DNA from: an uncultured Dysgonomonas sp.
GTDB lineage: Bacteria > Bacteroidota > Bacteroidia > Bacteroidales > Dysgonomonadaceae
DNA length: 30,918 nt
Assembly (NCBI GenBank): GCA_937995835.1
Contig: CALKIV010000085.1
Span: 1-30,918, forward strand
Direction: 5' to 3'
The position numbers and the translations under genes were made by a program. Below are positions 16,742-26,522 of the stretch, piece after piece (within the stretch, counting starts at the first letter, position 1; every line of letters starts with the position of its first letter). The notes beneath the pieces were generated by a model. The model was not told the DNA's origin and made no database searches. It saw only the letters and a program-made list of their open reading frames with translations.

Positions 16742-19168
16742 TTATTTAATAGTTATAAATTCTTTATCTACACTTTTTAATCCAACAACCGAAGCCTTCA
16801 TTTTTGTTTTGCCTGCTATTTTGCTCGATCGTAAAATAGCCATCGCAAAGCCATTATGCAGAGTTATCTGATTGTTTTCTGATAAAATCTTATCAGTTGT
16901 ATGATCTCCATTATCAACAGCAATTAGTTTTGCTTCTCCGGATACATCGAAAACGACTTCTCCTTTGGCAGTTGGCACAATACGCCCTTTGCTATCGATT
17001 GCATACACTTTGACGTATTGCAAATCCATCCCATCGGCTTGCCATGAATTAGGATTTTCAGCTTCAAGTTTTAGTGCAACAGCTTTACCTGTAGTTTCAA
17101 GCTTGTGACGAGCAACTTCTTTCCCATCAGTACGAGCTACAGCAACTATCTCTCCTCCTTTATCATACGGTATATTTTGCCAAAAAATAATATTTCGGGT
17201 ATCAATGCTATCGATATTGTTTTTTTGTATGCCCATTGATTTGCCGTTAACAATTAATTCTACGTCTTCGGCATTGGTATAAGTGAAGATGTTGTTGTTA
17301 GAATTTTCTTTTCTATTCCAGTGCGAGGATAGGGGTAAATGTCCTATCATGATGTCGTTCCACTCAAGGCTTTCTTTTTCACTATCTACGATTCCTATAT
17401 GGACAATCGCTTGGTCAGAGAATGCACTTTTTGCAAGATATGCTTGAGGATTTGGTTCTAAGGCATGATTGAAGAATGAAAAATTCCATCCTTTATTTGG
17501 CCATCCTCTCGACTCTCCCCAATATTCTACTGCCCCCCAATAGGCTATTCCTACCATTCTGTCATAATCCATTCCAAAGAAAGGTGCTGTCAATTCGTTG
17601 GTTGTCGCTTCACTTTGATATAAAATCAGAATAGGAGCGTGTTCTAGATATTTAGGATATGCTTTATACTGATAATTGAAACTTGCTATATCTGTAACCA
17701 GAGATAGTTCAGGAGGAAGTATTTCTTTATTAAAGTTAGAATCGTGTCTTGTTATGGCATTTGCACGAGAAGGAAACATAGCTACTGTTGTTTTACGTGT
17801 GGGGTCATAACGTTTGGTAAGGATATCCAACATCTTATAAGTTGTTACTCCCCAATCGCCGGTAGGAAAACCTGCCAAATCTTCTCTCATTTGCAATTCA
17901 TTTCCCAGGCTCCACATAATGACAGAAGGATGATTGCGTGAACGTTTTATCCATTCAGGAATTATCTTGTACCACAATTGAGTAAATGGTTTCTTTGCTG
18001 GCCAATAGTGATTGTCGCTCCATTTGTCACATAACTCGTCAACAACAAGAATACCATATTGATCTGCAAACTTCAAGAACGACCTAGAATATGGATTGTG
18101 AGATGTACGGATATGGTTGTATCCATACTCTTTTAGCAATTTGAAGAAACGCTCTATCGATGTGTCGAAGGCGGCTGCTCCTACTGCTCCTAAATCGTGG
18201 TGGTTAGCCATCCCTTTCAGAAAGACTTTTTTACCGTTGAGCTTAAATCCAAATTCAGGAGAGAATTCAAGAGTGCGAATACCAAACGACTCAGTCATCT
18301 GATCGATAATCTGACCTTGATAAATCAAAGAGATTTCAGCTCTATATAAGTTGGGTGTTTCACACGACCAGAGTTGAGGTTGTGCTATTATGGTTGTTGG
18401 TAATGGAACTTCAACGGTTTTTAATTTTATTTTGTGAGGAGCAGAAGTTGTGGTCTCTGCTATTTGAATTCCCTCAGGAGAGAATATTTTTGCACTGATC
18501 GTTATGTCGAGATTTCTATTGCTTATTCCTTCAAGCTCTACTTGAATATTGACATCTGCTGCTTGTTCAGATATCTTTGGGGTGGTAACAAAAACACCGT
18601 GTCGAGCAATAGAAATGGTGTCTTTTACGATCAAATTGACATCACGAAACAGTCCACCACCTGTATACCAGCGAGAATTTCCTTTTGTAGAAGCATACAC
18701 AGCCACAATATTTGTACCGTCATAATTGATATGCTTTGTTATATCGGCTTCATAACCAAGATATCCATAATCCATATCTACGAGTTTTATCCCGTTGAAC
18801 CATACTTCTCCAAAAAGCATAATACCTTCAAAATCGAGCAATACTTTTTTGTTTTTCCAACGAGGATCGGCATCAAAAGATTTGCGATACCATCCGGTAG
18901 TCATTTCTTTAAAGCCTCGCTGGCTATTTCCAGACTTCAGCCAAGGTTGTTCTATTTGGAAATCGTGAGGAAGGTCGAGTATACGCCAGTCACTATCGTT
19001 GAAATTTATGGCTGAGGCATCTTTGTTTTCGCCAGATTGAAATTTCCAACCGAAGTTAAACAGCTCGGTTTTGCGTGGGGATTCATTCCCTTTTTGTGCC
19101 CAAAGGACACCTATATTCAGAAAGATTAAGCTTAGAAGAGCTAGTCCTCTAATCGTATTTTTAGTCAT
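16742..19168 (-). CDS. Secreted glycoside hydrolase family 2 enzyme (beta-galactosidase-like, DUF4982 type)
   Basis: An 808-residue exported retaining exo-glycosidase. The signal peptide covers residues 1-24 (ending LWAQ). Domains in order are the N-terminal sugar-binding domain (about 35-180, with LPHDFQIEQPW and GWYRKSF), the immunoglobulin-like domain (about 185-300), the TIM barrel (about 302-580), a DUF4982-like domain (about 625-680, TNAEDVELIVNGKSMG) and a C-terminal GH2 domain 5 (about 695-805). The acid/base is E424 in MWSLGNELQM and the nucleophile is probably E520 in LYQSEATTNE. RTSHNPYS and VVDELCDKW are standard barrel motifs. Beta-galactosidase is the commonest annotation, but beta-glucuronidase and other GH2 activities cannot be excluded. 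It is second in an operon, 42 bases after the GH43 gene with no terminator between. No lipobox is present, so it is probably periplasmic. Confidence 0.93.
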   Translation of the reverse strand: MTKNTIRGLALLSLIFLNIGVLWAQKGNESPRKTELFNFGWKFQSGENKDASAINFNDSDWRILDLPHDFQIEQPWLKSGNSQRGFKEMTTGWYRKSFDADPRWKNKKVLLDFEGIMLFGEVWFNGIKLVDMDYGYLGYEADITKHINYDGTNIVAVYASTKGNSRWYTGGGLFRDVNLIVKDTISIARHGVFVTTPKISEQAADVNIQVELEGISNRNLDITISAKIFSPEGIQIAETTTSAPHKIKLKTVEVPLPTTIIAQPQLWSCETPNLYRAEISLIYQGQIIDQMTESFGIRTLEFSPEFGFKLNGKKVFLKGMANHHDLGAVGAAAFDTSIERFFKLLKEYGYNHIRTSHNPYSRSFLKFADQYGILVVDELCDKWSDNHYWPAKKPFTQLWYKIIPEWIKRSRNHPSVIMWSLGNELQMREDLAGFPTGDWGVTTYKMLDILTKRYDPTRKTTVAMFPSRANAITRHDSNFNKEILPPELSLVTDIASFNYQYKAYPKYLEHAPILILYQSEATTNELTAPFFGMDYDRMVGIAYWGAVEYWGESRGWPNKGWNFSFFNHALEPNPQAYLAKSAFSDQAIVHIGIVDSEKESLEWNDIMIGHLPLSSHWNRKENSNNNIFTYTNAEDVELIVNGKSMGIQKNNIDSIDTRNIIFWQNIPYDKGGEIVAVARTDGKEVARHKLETTGKAVALKLEAENPNSWQADGMDLQYVKVYAIDSKGRIVPTAKGEVVFDVSGEAKLIAVDNGDHTTDKILSENNQITLHNGFAMAILRSSKIAGKTKMKASVVGLKSVDKEFITIK

Positions 19169-19210
19169 TTTGCAAGTGTTATTAAATGGTTATTTTTGAA
19201 TAAGATTGTA

Positions 19211-20593
19211 TCATCTTACAAGTATATCTTCTACTGTAATGAAGTTTTCAGTACTTCCATAATGAGATCTTCTCTTGTCGCTCCAAAAGGGATGCTCGCC
19301 TGCAACTTCAATCGTAAAAGTATAGTTGTCTTCTTTCAGTTCAGGACTTAAGAATCTTAGTGATGAATCGTCTTGTTTGCTATAAAAGTCTATGTAAGAA
19401 TCTAAAACTACTTCCTCTTGACTATTCTTTAATACAACGATAGCATATCCACTTAGGTTGTTTGTTAGTCCTTTAACAGCAATCTGTTTTCCTTGAAACG
19501 AGACGCTTAGTCTATCTCCTTTTTCTTTCGATTTGAAGTTGTTGTCATTTTGGTTCCAGTCTCCATGCTGTTTAATTTCATTTTTTATGGATCGAAGATC
19601 TTTGTTAACAGAATACCATCTATTGTCCTTGTCAAAATGCCAGCTTTCGTAAAAAGAAGGAATAGACATTTCATCTTTATCTACGGTGATAGGCAGCCAG
19701 ACCTGAGTGGCAGCTGAACCTTGTTTGGGATAAGACCAACGATCTCCCATATACATCAAGAGGGTGTCATTTCCATTATGAATGGGAAGAACAAACGAAC
19801 ATTGAGAGTTCCATGTCAGAGTGCCTTCTGGTGCAAAATAGCCTTTTCGATTCCATGGACCACTAAGCGAACTTGAGGTCAGATAGTAGTTGTCATTACG
19901 TTCCCAACTTGTTTTATTGGAGAATAACCAGAAATAGGTTCCATTTTTCTTAAACATGGCTGGAGATTCACCACTTTGTGCCTCATTGGACGCTACGATG
20001 CTTGTTACGGACTTGTAGTCGTTAGCCAGCTCATATATAAAGCCTTCGTGGGTTAACAGATAGCCCTTATCGTCATCATCTTGATAAGTTCCTAAATCCC
20101 ATTTATGTATATGTTCCCCCTCAAATAGCAGAGCTCCTTGGAATTGATAATCTCCATCAATTGTTTGACATGTCGCATAGCCTACATTCGGATCCATATA
20201 TTTCATGTCGTCTGTGTGCATATACATAACATATTCACCGGTCGAAGGGCATTTCATTACTTTTACACGTTCTCCAACTCTGTTTGGTCCAAGCAGTCCT
20301 GAAGCTTGCATAGGAAGTACAATTTTTTCAAATTGCCAGTTTGTTAAATCGGTAGATGAATAACAGCTGAAACCTACAAAAGCATTGGTGGTATCGGATT
20401 TATATTCTCCAAATAAATAATATTTGTCTCCATCTTTTACAACGCAAGCTCCATGTGCATTTACTTCATTATGATGTTGATCATACCAAGCTATACCATT
20501 ATGGATGGCTGGTTGTTCTATATCCTTTACAGGGCTTTTACAAGATAAAGCGAAGAAGAGTATCCACAGTGTGGTAAAAAAAATGATTCTCAT
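19211..20593 (-). CDS. GH43-like lipoprotein with exo-beta-1,3-galactanase-type active site
   Basis: A 460-residue lipoprotein with lipobox ALSC and lipid-modified C18. Residues about 32-315 form a five-bladed GH43-type propeller and about 330-460 a beta-sandwich accessory domain. It starts with NAHGACVV (45-52) and FGEYKSD (61-67) instead of the usual GH43 catalytic Asp motif. That pattern is typical of subfamilies 24 and 34. Candidate catalytic residues are E108 (GERVKVMK), E209 as general acid (SGESPAMFKK) and Q264 as base (WNSQCSFVL). They match the Glu/Glu/Gln set I recall from fungal exo-beta-1,3-galactanase. The residues after the Cys (KSPVKD) are not strongly acidic, so surface display is uncertain. 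It is the first gene of the operon with GH2. Subfamily and substrate are inferred. Confidence 0.85.
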   Translation of the reverse strand: MRIIFFTTLWILFFALSCKSPVKDIEQPAIHNGIAWYDQHHNEVNAHGACVVKDGDKYYLFGEYKSDTTNAFVGFSCYSSTDLTNWQFEKIVLPMQASGLLGPNRVGERVKVMKCPSTGEYVMYMHTDDMKYMDPNVGYATCQTIDGDYQFQGALLFEGEHIHKWDLGTYQDDDDKGYLLTHEGFIYELANDYKSVTSIVASNEAQSGESPAMFKKNGTYFWLFSNKTSWERNDNYYLTSSSLSGPWNRKGYFAPEGTLTWNSQCSFVLPIHNGNDTLLMYMGDRWSYPKQGSAATQVWLPITVDKDEMSIPSFYESWHFDKDNRWYSVNKDLRSIKNEIKQHGDWNQNDNNFKSKEKGDRLSVSFQGKQIAVKGLTNNLSGYAIVVLKNSQEEVVLDSYIDFYSKQDDSSLRFLSPELKEDNYTFTIEVAGEHPFWSDKRRSHYGSTENFITVEDILVR

Positions 20594-20993
20594 ATACGGT
20601 GAGTTTTTTAAGATATTTATTGAATAACTAATGTTAACAACTTACGTAATGCAAATAAATAGAGAATGTGATTAAAAGAACGAATGCTTGTATTCATATA
20701 TATGGAAAAGCGTACACCGTGTAGGGTAGGGCTCTTTTCTGCAAAGTGTGTTGAGAATCTAAAGTACAGCTTAAATACTGATGTTTAGAACATATTGGTT
20801 TGTGTGTTGCTATGGACTATTTTACATAAAAACGAACTAGGGCTTCCTAGCCCGAGGAAATATCTTCTATACTTTTGGTTATTCTTTCTTTGAGCTCGAA
20901 TAAGGAAAGCCATACTGCAAGACCTATTTCCCATTTTCTTTGAAGAAAGAATTAGTGAAAATATTGTTAAATTTTAATCTTTACCAATTACAA
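20594..20993. promoter_or_regulatory. Divergent PUL control region (GH43 and susC)
   Basis: These 400 bases lie between two divergent operons. They contain the dyads TACAC-C-GTGTA (20713-20723), ATGTT-TAG-AACAT (20781-20793) and CTAGG-GCTT-CCTAG (20837-20850). The last overlaps a second dyad, GGGCT-TCCT-AGCCC (20840-20853). The octamer GTGTGTTG is repeated at 20746 and 20802. A susC -7 box is at 20870. HTCS and other PUL regulators should bind here. Which element is the operator cannot be told from one sequence. Confidence 0.5.
20870..20877 (+). promoter_or_regulatory. Promoter -7 box of susC
   Basis: TACTTTTG fits TAnnTTTG exactly. The -33 position has no TTG and is occupied by overlapping dyads at 20837-20853, which is consistent with an activator-dependent promoter. 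The leader to ATG 20994 would be about 110 bases. Confidence 0.5.
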
Positions 20994-23900
20994 ATGAAGA
21001 ACAGAAAATGTAAAACAAAGACAAGTTTGTATTTATGCAAATTTGTTTCTCTGCTTATGTTATGGTTGATGTCTTTTTCCATTTCTGCGCAGAACCAGAC
21101 AATCAGTGGTATTGTACTTGATGCGGCCAATGAACCTATTATTGGTGCCAGTGTTTTGATCAAAGGTACAACTAATGGGTCATTAACAGATCTCGATGGA
21201 AACTTTAAGTTGGCTACTTCTACGGATGCCACTTTAGAAATCTCTTATATTGGATATCAATCAGTAGAGGTTAAAGCCATAGCTGGTGAAAAGTTAACCG
21301 TGATTTTGCAAGAAAACACAGCATTGCTAGACGAAGTAGTAGTGGTGGGATTTGGAGTACAGAAAAAAGTGAACCTCACCGGAGCCATTGGGATAGCAGA
21401 GGCTAAGGATTTTGAATCTCGCCCCATTACATCGGCTACTCAAGGCTTGCAGGGGGTAGTGCCGGGGCTGCAGATCACAACCAATACTGGTGAGATGGAC
21501 AAGAATATGAAGATCAACATCCGTGGTACAGGAACCATTGGTGAGGGCTCAAGTGGTTCGCCCTTGATCTTGATTGATGGTATGGAAGGTGACCTGAATA
21601 GTGTTAACCCACAAGATATTGAAAATATATCTGTGTTGAAAGATGCAGCAGCCTCTTCTATATATGGTTCGCGTGCGCCGTTTGGTGTGATACTGGTTAC
21701 CACAAAAAGTGGTAAGGCTGGTAGGGTTTCGGTGAACTATAATAATAGTTTCCGTATGTCTCAACCTATTAACCTACCCAAAGCAATGGATTCGTATACC
21801 TTTGCCAACTATTTTAATTCGGCATTCAAGAATGAAGGGAGTGGTGCATATTTCCCTGATGAGGTGATGCGAAATATGCTTGACTATCAGTCCGGCAAAC
21901 TTTCTACCAATCTTCCTGCTTCGTCAAACGGGCAATGGGGTAAGCCTGATTATGATCCTTTTAAGTATGCTTATGCCAATACAGACTGGTATAGAGAAAT
22001 CTACAAAAAAGAAGTGTTTTCTCAGGAGCATAATATGAGTGCCACAGGGGGCAATGAGAAGATCAACTATTATGCTTCTTTTAATTTTCTGGATCAAGGG
22101 GGATTGTTACGACATGCCGACGATGGGGTGAAACGTCATAATCTGACAGCAAAGATGAACACAACCATTACCGACTGGTTGAAGTTTAACTACAACATAC
22201 GCTTCACGCGAAATAAGAATTATCGTCCGACCTATTTCGGCGATTCTTTCTACGATAACTTCGGTCGTGCAACATGGCCCAATCTACCAGTTTATGATCC
22301 CAATGGATACTACTATGGCAATGGTAGCGATGGTGCAAATCCGGCTATGGCCATGGCATTAGGTGGCAATCGCTCTTCTGTCACTGATCGTCACTACTAT
22401 CAAGGTGCTTTGATTATAGAACCAATAAAGAACTGGATTACTAATGTGCAGCTGAACTACAGCATCATGAATTATGACTTGAAGGAAACGTCTTTACCTC
22501 GTTACGATCATGATGTGAAGGGAAATTTGATTGATACCAAAAAGGACTCTTATCTATATCAAGAACGAAACAAGGAAAACTACCTCAATCTGAATATTTA
22601 CACAGAATATAGTCGTTCGTTTATGGATGCGCATAATTTTAAGATTATGGCTGGTTTTCAGTCTGAAGAAATGAAACGAGACTTATCCTCCATGCAAAAA
22701 TATGGGGTAATGATAGATAGTATGCCTTATTTCGATTTGACCACAGGAATGGGTGGAGGGGGCAAAGCCAAACCAACTACTGTAAAAGGAAATGCTACTG
22801 AATGGGCTACTGCCGGTTTTTTCGGACGTCTAAATTATGATTATCAAGGACGATACCTCGCTGAAGTGAACTTTCGTTACGATGGCACTTCACGTTTTCG
22901 CCGTGGTAATCGTTGGGAAGTTTCTCCTTCTTTTTCGGCAGGATGGAATATTGCTAATGACAAATTTTGGGAGCCGATATCGAGAATCTCTAATCTGATG
23001 AAGTTGCGCGTTTCGTACGGACAACTTGGAAATCAGAACACCAATGAATGGTATCCGACTTATCGCACAATGACTTTAACTCCTTCTGGAGGAACATGGT
23101 TGCATAATGGTACTAAACCAGATATTGCGGCCGTAGGCAATCTGATAAGCACATCATTGTCATGGGAAACTATACGTACTTGGGACGTTGGACTCGATTT
23201 CGGATTGCTCAATAGTCGTCTAACTGGTTCGTTTGACTATTATATTCGTTACACCGACAATATGGTGGGCCCAGCACAGGAACTTCCATTGACACTTGGA
23301 ATAGGAGTACCTAAAACAAACAATTGCGATTTGAAAACACAGGGATGGGAATTGTCTGTAAATTGGCGTGACCAACTCAAAAACGGATTAGGCTACAGTG
23401 TGGGGCTCTCGCTTTCAGATGCTGTAACTTATATTGAAAGATATCCGGGCAATACTACAAACTCTATTGACTCTTACATGGGAGGCTACAAAATGGGCGA
23501 AATATGGGGATTGGAAACTGTAGGTATCGCTAAAACTGATGCAGAAATGCAAGCACACCTCGATAAGGTAGGAGGACAAGCTGCTTTTGGAAATAAATGG
23601 GCTGCGGGAGACATCATGTATGCTGACCTTGACGGAAATCCAGGGATTACAGAAGGAGCACGCACACTAGAGGATCACGGTGACTTGAAGGTGATTGGTA
23701 ATAGTACGCCACGTTACTTTTTTGGTATCGACTTGAGTGCAGATTGGAAGGGATTTGATATGCGTTGTTTCTTTCAAGGAGTGATGAAGCGTGATTATTT
23801 CCAAAACACAGGACATTTCTGGGGAGTGTATGCCGGTACATACAGATCGCGTGGATTTGATGTACATAATGACTACTTCAGAGCTGAACCTGTTGGACTA

Positions 23901-24263
23901 CCCGGACACGAAATTCCAGCAAACTTGGATGCATACTATCCACGTCCTATCATGAATGATGGTACTTCCATGAACCACCGTACTCAAACGCGCTATTTGC
24001 TTGATGCATCTTACATACGTCTGAAAAATCTTCAGCTTGGCTATACACTACCATCTGCATGGATGCAAAAGGCCGGGCTAAGCAAATGTCGTGTTTTCGT
24101 TTCGGGAGAAAACTTATGGACAGGAACAAGTTTGACCAAACTGTTTGACCCCGAAACAATTAATGGAGGAAGTAATAATAGTGGCAATTCACAGACTTAT
24201 ATGTCAGGTAATGCTTACCCTCTGTCGAAAACCGTGTCGTTCGGTTTAAGTGTAACCCTTTAA
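20994..24263 (+). CDS. SusC-like TonB-dependent outer-membrane glycan transporter
   Basis: A 1089-residue outer-membrane transporter that takes up oligosaccharides with its SusD partner. After a long signal peptide (about 1-32, ending SISA) come a carboxypeptidase-regulatory-like domain (about 35-108: ISGIVLDAANEPIIGASVLI, GSLTDLDGNF), a TonB-box-like DEVVVVGFG (from D113), the plug (QGLQGVVPGLQI, PLILIDGMEG, VLKDAAASSIYGSRAPFGVI), and a barrel ending LSKTVSFGLSVTL. All SusC hallmarks are present and the length is normal. The frame reaches upstream to a TTG at 20940, but ATG 20994 (MKNRKCKTK) gives a proper signal peptide and follows an AT-rich leader. susD begins 12 bases after the stop, so the two are co-transcribed. 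Confidence 0.97.
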   Translation: MKNRKCKTKTSLYLCKFVSLLMLWLMSFSISAQNQTISGIVLDAANEPIIGASVLIKGTTNGSLTDLDGNFKLATSTDATLEISYIGYQSVEVKAIAGEKLTVILQENTALLDEVVVVGFGVQKKVNLTGAIGIAEAKDFESRPITSATQGLQGVVPGLQITTNTGEMDKNMKINIRGTGTIGEGSSGSPLILIDGMEGDLNSVNPQDIENISVLKDAAASSIYGSRAPFGVILVTTKSGKAGRVSVNYNNSFRMSQPINLPKAMDSYTFANYFNSAFKNEGSGAYFPDEVMRNMLDYQSGKLSTNLPASSNGQWGKPDYDPFKYAYANTDWYREIYKKEVFSQEHNMSATGGNEKINYYASFNFLDQGGLLRHADDGVKRHNLTAKMNTTITDWLKFNYNIRFTRNKNYRPTYFGDSFYDNFGRATWPNLPVYDPNGYYYGNGSDGANPAMAMALGGNRSSVTDRHYYQGALIIEPIKNWITNVQLNYSIMNYDLKETSLPRYDHDVKGNLIDTKKDSYLYQERNKENYLNLNIYTEYSRSFMDAHNFKIMAGFQSEEMKRDLSSMQKYGVMIDSMPYFDLTTGMGGGGKAKPTTVKGNATEWATAGFFGRLNYDYQGRYLAEVNFRYDGTSRFRRGNRWEVSPSFSAGWNIANDKFWEPISRISNLMKLRVSYGQLGNQNTNEWYPTYRTMTLTPSGGTWLHNGTKPDIAAVGNLISTSLSWETIRTWDVGLDFGLLNSRLTGSFDYYIRYTDNMVGPAQELPLTLGIGVPKTNNCDLKTQGWELSVNWRDQLKNGLGYSVGLSLSDAVTYIERYPGNTTNSIDSYMGGYKMGEIWGLETVGIAKTDAEMQAHLDKVGGQAAFGNKWAAGDIMYADLDGNPGITEGARTLEDHGDLKVIGNSTPRYFFGIDLSADWKGFDMRCFFQGVMKRDYFQNTGHFWGVYAGTYRSRGFDVHNDYFRAEPVGLPGHEIPANLDAYYPRPIMNDGTSMNHRTQTRYLLDASYIRLKNLQLGYTLPSAWMQKAGLSKCRVFVSGENLWTGTSLTKLFDPETINGGSNNSGNSQTYMSGNAYPLSKTVSFGLSVTL

Positions 24264-24275
24264 TTTAATTTGATA

Positions 24276-26309
24276 ATGAGAACAAAAAAGATATATATAG
24301 CCATCTTGGCTTTGATTACTACCATAGGATTTTCTTCTTGCGATGATTTTCTTGATCGTGAGCCGAAGTCGAAGGTTTCTCCCGAAACGTATTTAACCGA
24401 CGCTTCTCAAATGAGAGCGTATTGCGATGGATTGTATTCAGATATTCTTCCATCACATGGCACTGGTAATACCTATGGAATCTTTAAAGAAGATGCTGGT
24501 ACGGACAATCAAACGGCTCAAAATGTGCATGAGCGTTATACCGAGGACTTATGGAAAGTTCCTAATAAAGAAAGTAGCGACTGGCTCTTCACTCGTATCT
24601 ACAAGTGTAACTTCTTTTTTTCCAGTATATTGCCACGCTATGGCGAAAATCTGGATGGTAGCAACAATACCATCGGTGGAGAACTTGCTGAAGTAAAACA
24701 TTATCTGGGCGAGATGTATTTCTTAAGAGCTTGTGAGTATTTCAAACGTTATCAGACATTTGGAGATTTTCCTATCGTCACCGAACCTCTTCCAGACAAC
24801 ATGGAAGTGTTGACTAATGCCAGTAAACGAATGCCACGTAACGAAGTAGCACGCTTCATTCTGTCAGATTTGGATAAAGCTATCACCTTATTGGGTGAAA
24901 AAAAGATGGCTACTACTCGTATAGGTAAAGATGCAGCAATCCTGCTCAAATCGAGGGTTGCCCTATTCGAAGGCACTTGGCTGAAATATTTCAAAGGTTC
25001 AGCATTTGTACCGGGTGGTGAAGGATGGCCCGGAGCTACTAAAGATTATAATGCAAACTATCAATATCCAAGTGGAAGCATTGACAGCGAAATTGATTAC
25101 TTTCTCGACATGGCTATGGAGTCGTCAAAGATTGTTGCTGAAGCGTATAAAAGTAAATTAACTGTAAACACGGGATATCTACAGCAATCTCCTACGGCAG
25201 AGGCCAATCCATATTACAATATGTTTGCACAAGAAGACCTTTCGTCTGTGTCAGAAGTGTTGCTTTGGCGTCAGTATGTAAAAAATTTGGTAGACCATAA
25301 TGTAAATGTTGAAGCAAATCAGGGAAATGCATCGGTAGGAGTTACGCGTGGTTATGTGCAAAACTTCCTGATGGCTGATGGCACACCTGTATATACTCAC
25401 GGCACATATGTCAATGGTGATGGATATTATATGGGGGACAGAGAGCTTGGCGATGTGCGCAAAAATAGAGATTCTCGTTTAACTATTTTTCTGAAGGAAC
25501 CCGGACAGAAGAATATTCTTTACGAAGATCCTACGGGAACACAAGCTTGGCTGATTGAGCAAATTCCAGATATAGCCAACGAACGTAATGCTCGAAGTGT
25601 TACTGGATATGCTTTGCGCAAAGGAGGATCGTTTGATCAGAAACATTACCTGAATAGCCATGGGTATACTGCTGCCATCAGTTATCGTGCCACCGAGGCA
25701 TTGCTGAACTACATGGAGGCAAGCTACGAACGTACCGGAACGCTTGATGCCTTGGCACGTGAATATTGGCAAATCATCCGTCGCAGAGCACATGTGAATG
25801 ATAATATTGACATCACTATTGCGGCTACTGTAATGAGTGAAGAAGCTCCTAACGATTGGGGGGCATACTCTGCAGGACAGTTGTTAAGTGATAAAACGCT
25901 TTACAATATCCGTCGTGAACGTCGGAGCGAGCTTCTTGCCGAAGGGCTTCGGTACATGGATCTTTGTCGATGGAGAGCTATGGATCAGTTGATAAGCACT
26001 CGTTATCATGTAGAAGGTTTCCACCTTTGGAATACTCCAATGGAAAAATGGTACTCTAGTCTTCTTGCCGATGGGTCTGATGCTGCAACGGTTTCCTCTG
26101 TCGATAAGAGCGAATATCTACGTCCTTATCAGAAAAATTCGAAACAGGATGGCTATAAGGGGCTCACTTGGAAAATGGCACATTATCTATCGCCCATCAT
26201 GGTCAATCAGTTTCTGCTGACAGCTAAGGACGGAAAATCAATTGAAACATCTCCATTATATCAAAATCCATATTGGCCAGTAAAAGCTGATATGACTGCA
26301 GAAAAATAA
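24276..26309 (+). CDS. SusD/RagB-like glycan-binding lipoprotein
   Basis: A 677-residue surface lipoprotein forming the lid of the SusC channel and binding the glycan. The lipobox GFSSC gives lipidated C22, followed by DDFLD, an acidic stretch typical of surface-exported Bacteroidetes lipoproteins. The N-terminal SusD-like part carries YLTDASQMRAYCDGLY, and the TPR-type helices LGEMYFLRACEYFKRYQTFGDFPIV lie near 150-175. The C-terminal RagB/SusD signature is RRERRSELLAEGLRYMDLCRW, starting near R545-R546, and the protein ends with NPYWPV. It is somewhat longer than the usual 500-620 residues. A TTG two codons upstream (24270) is not the likely start. It follows susC by 12 bases. Confidence 0.96.
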   Translation: MRTKKIYIAILALITTIGFSSCDDFLDREPKSKVSPETYLTDASQMRAYCDGLYSDILPSHGTGNTYGIFKEDAGTDNQTAQNVHERYTEDLWKVPNKESSDWLFTRIYKCNFFFSSILPRYGENLDGSNNTIGGELAEVKHYLGEMYFLRACEYFKRYQTFGDFPIVTEPLPDNMEVLTNASKRMPRNEVARFILSDLDKAITLLGEKKMATTRIGKDAAILLKSRVALFEGTWLKYFKGSAFVPGGEGWPGATKDYNANYQYPSGSIDSEIDYFLDMAMESSKIVAEAYKSKLTVNTGYLQQSPTAEANPYYNMFAQEDLSSVSEVLLWRQYVKNLVDHNVNVEANQGNASVGVTRGYVQNFLMADGTPVYTHGTYVNGDGYYMGDRELGDVRKNRDSRLTIFLKEPGQKNILYEDPTGTQAWLIEQIPDIANERNARSVTGYALRKGGSFDQKHYLNSHGYTAAISYRATEALLNYMEASYERTGTLDALAREYWQIIRRRAHVNDNIDITIAATVMSEEAPNDWGAYSAGQLLSDKTLYNIRRERRSELLAEGLRYMDLCRWRAMDQLISTRYHVEGFHLWNTPMEKWYSSLLADGSDAATVSSVDKSEYLRPYQKNSKQDGYKGLTWKMAHYLSPIMVNQFLLTAKDGKSIETSPLYQNPYWPVKADMTAEK

Positions 26310-26472
26310 GAAGGACAATACGTTATATCTGCAAAAATGGACAATTAAGTTAGTAGAACTATTTATTGACTCCACTTCGTTTCGTCGAATGTTGTTTGTC
26401 CATCCAAGTATAACACTTACTGTAAGTTATCATTTTATAATGAGGTATTAAATATTTACTAATCCTTAAATA

Positions 26473-26503
26473 TTTTGATTAAGAGGTGTTTTGATTAATT
26501 TTG
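26473..26503 (+). promoter_or_regulatory. Promoter of the HTCS gene
   Basis: TTTTG (26473-26477), an 18-base spacer and TAATTTTG (26496-26503, an exact TAnnTTTG) form a good Bacteroidetes promoter. Transcription should start near 26510, about 35 bases before the ATG at 26544. The -7 box lies in the loop of the preceding terminator. Confidence 0.55.
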
Positions 26504-26522
26504 AAATACCTCTTAATTTTTT
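26481..26522 (+). terminator. Terminator of susCD
   Basis: AAGAGGTGTTT (26481-26491) pairs with AAATACCTCTT (26504-26514) with one G-T wobble across a 12-base loop, followed by six T at 26517-26522. It lies 172 bases after the susD stop and only 21 bases before the HTCS start codon. Confidence 0.7.

Noticed and set aside
18434..19015. A 193-codon open frame antisense to the GH2 gene
   Set aside because: It lies wholly inside a well-supported GH2 coding region and encodes a Cys/Ile/Tyr-rich sequence with no recognisable domain.
20940..20993. N-terminal extension of SusC from a TTG start
   Set aside because: The extra 18 residues precede a complete signal peptide starting at ATG 20994, so the extension is not credible.
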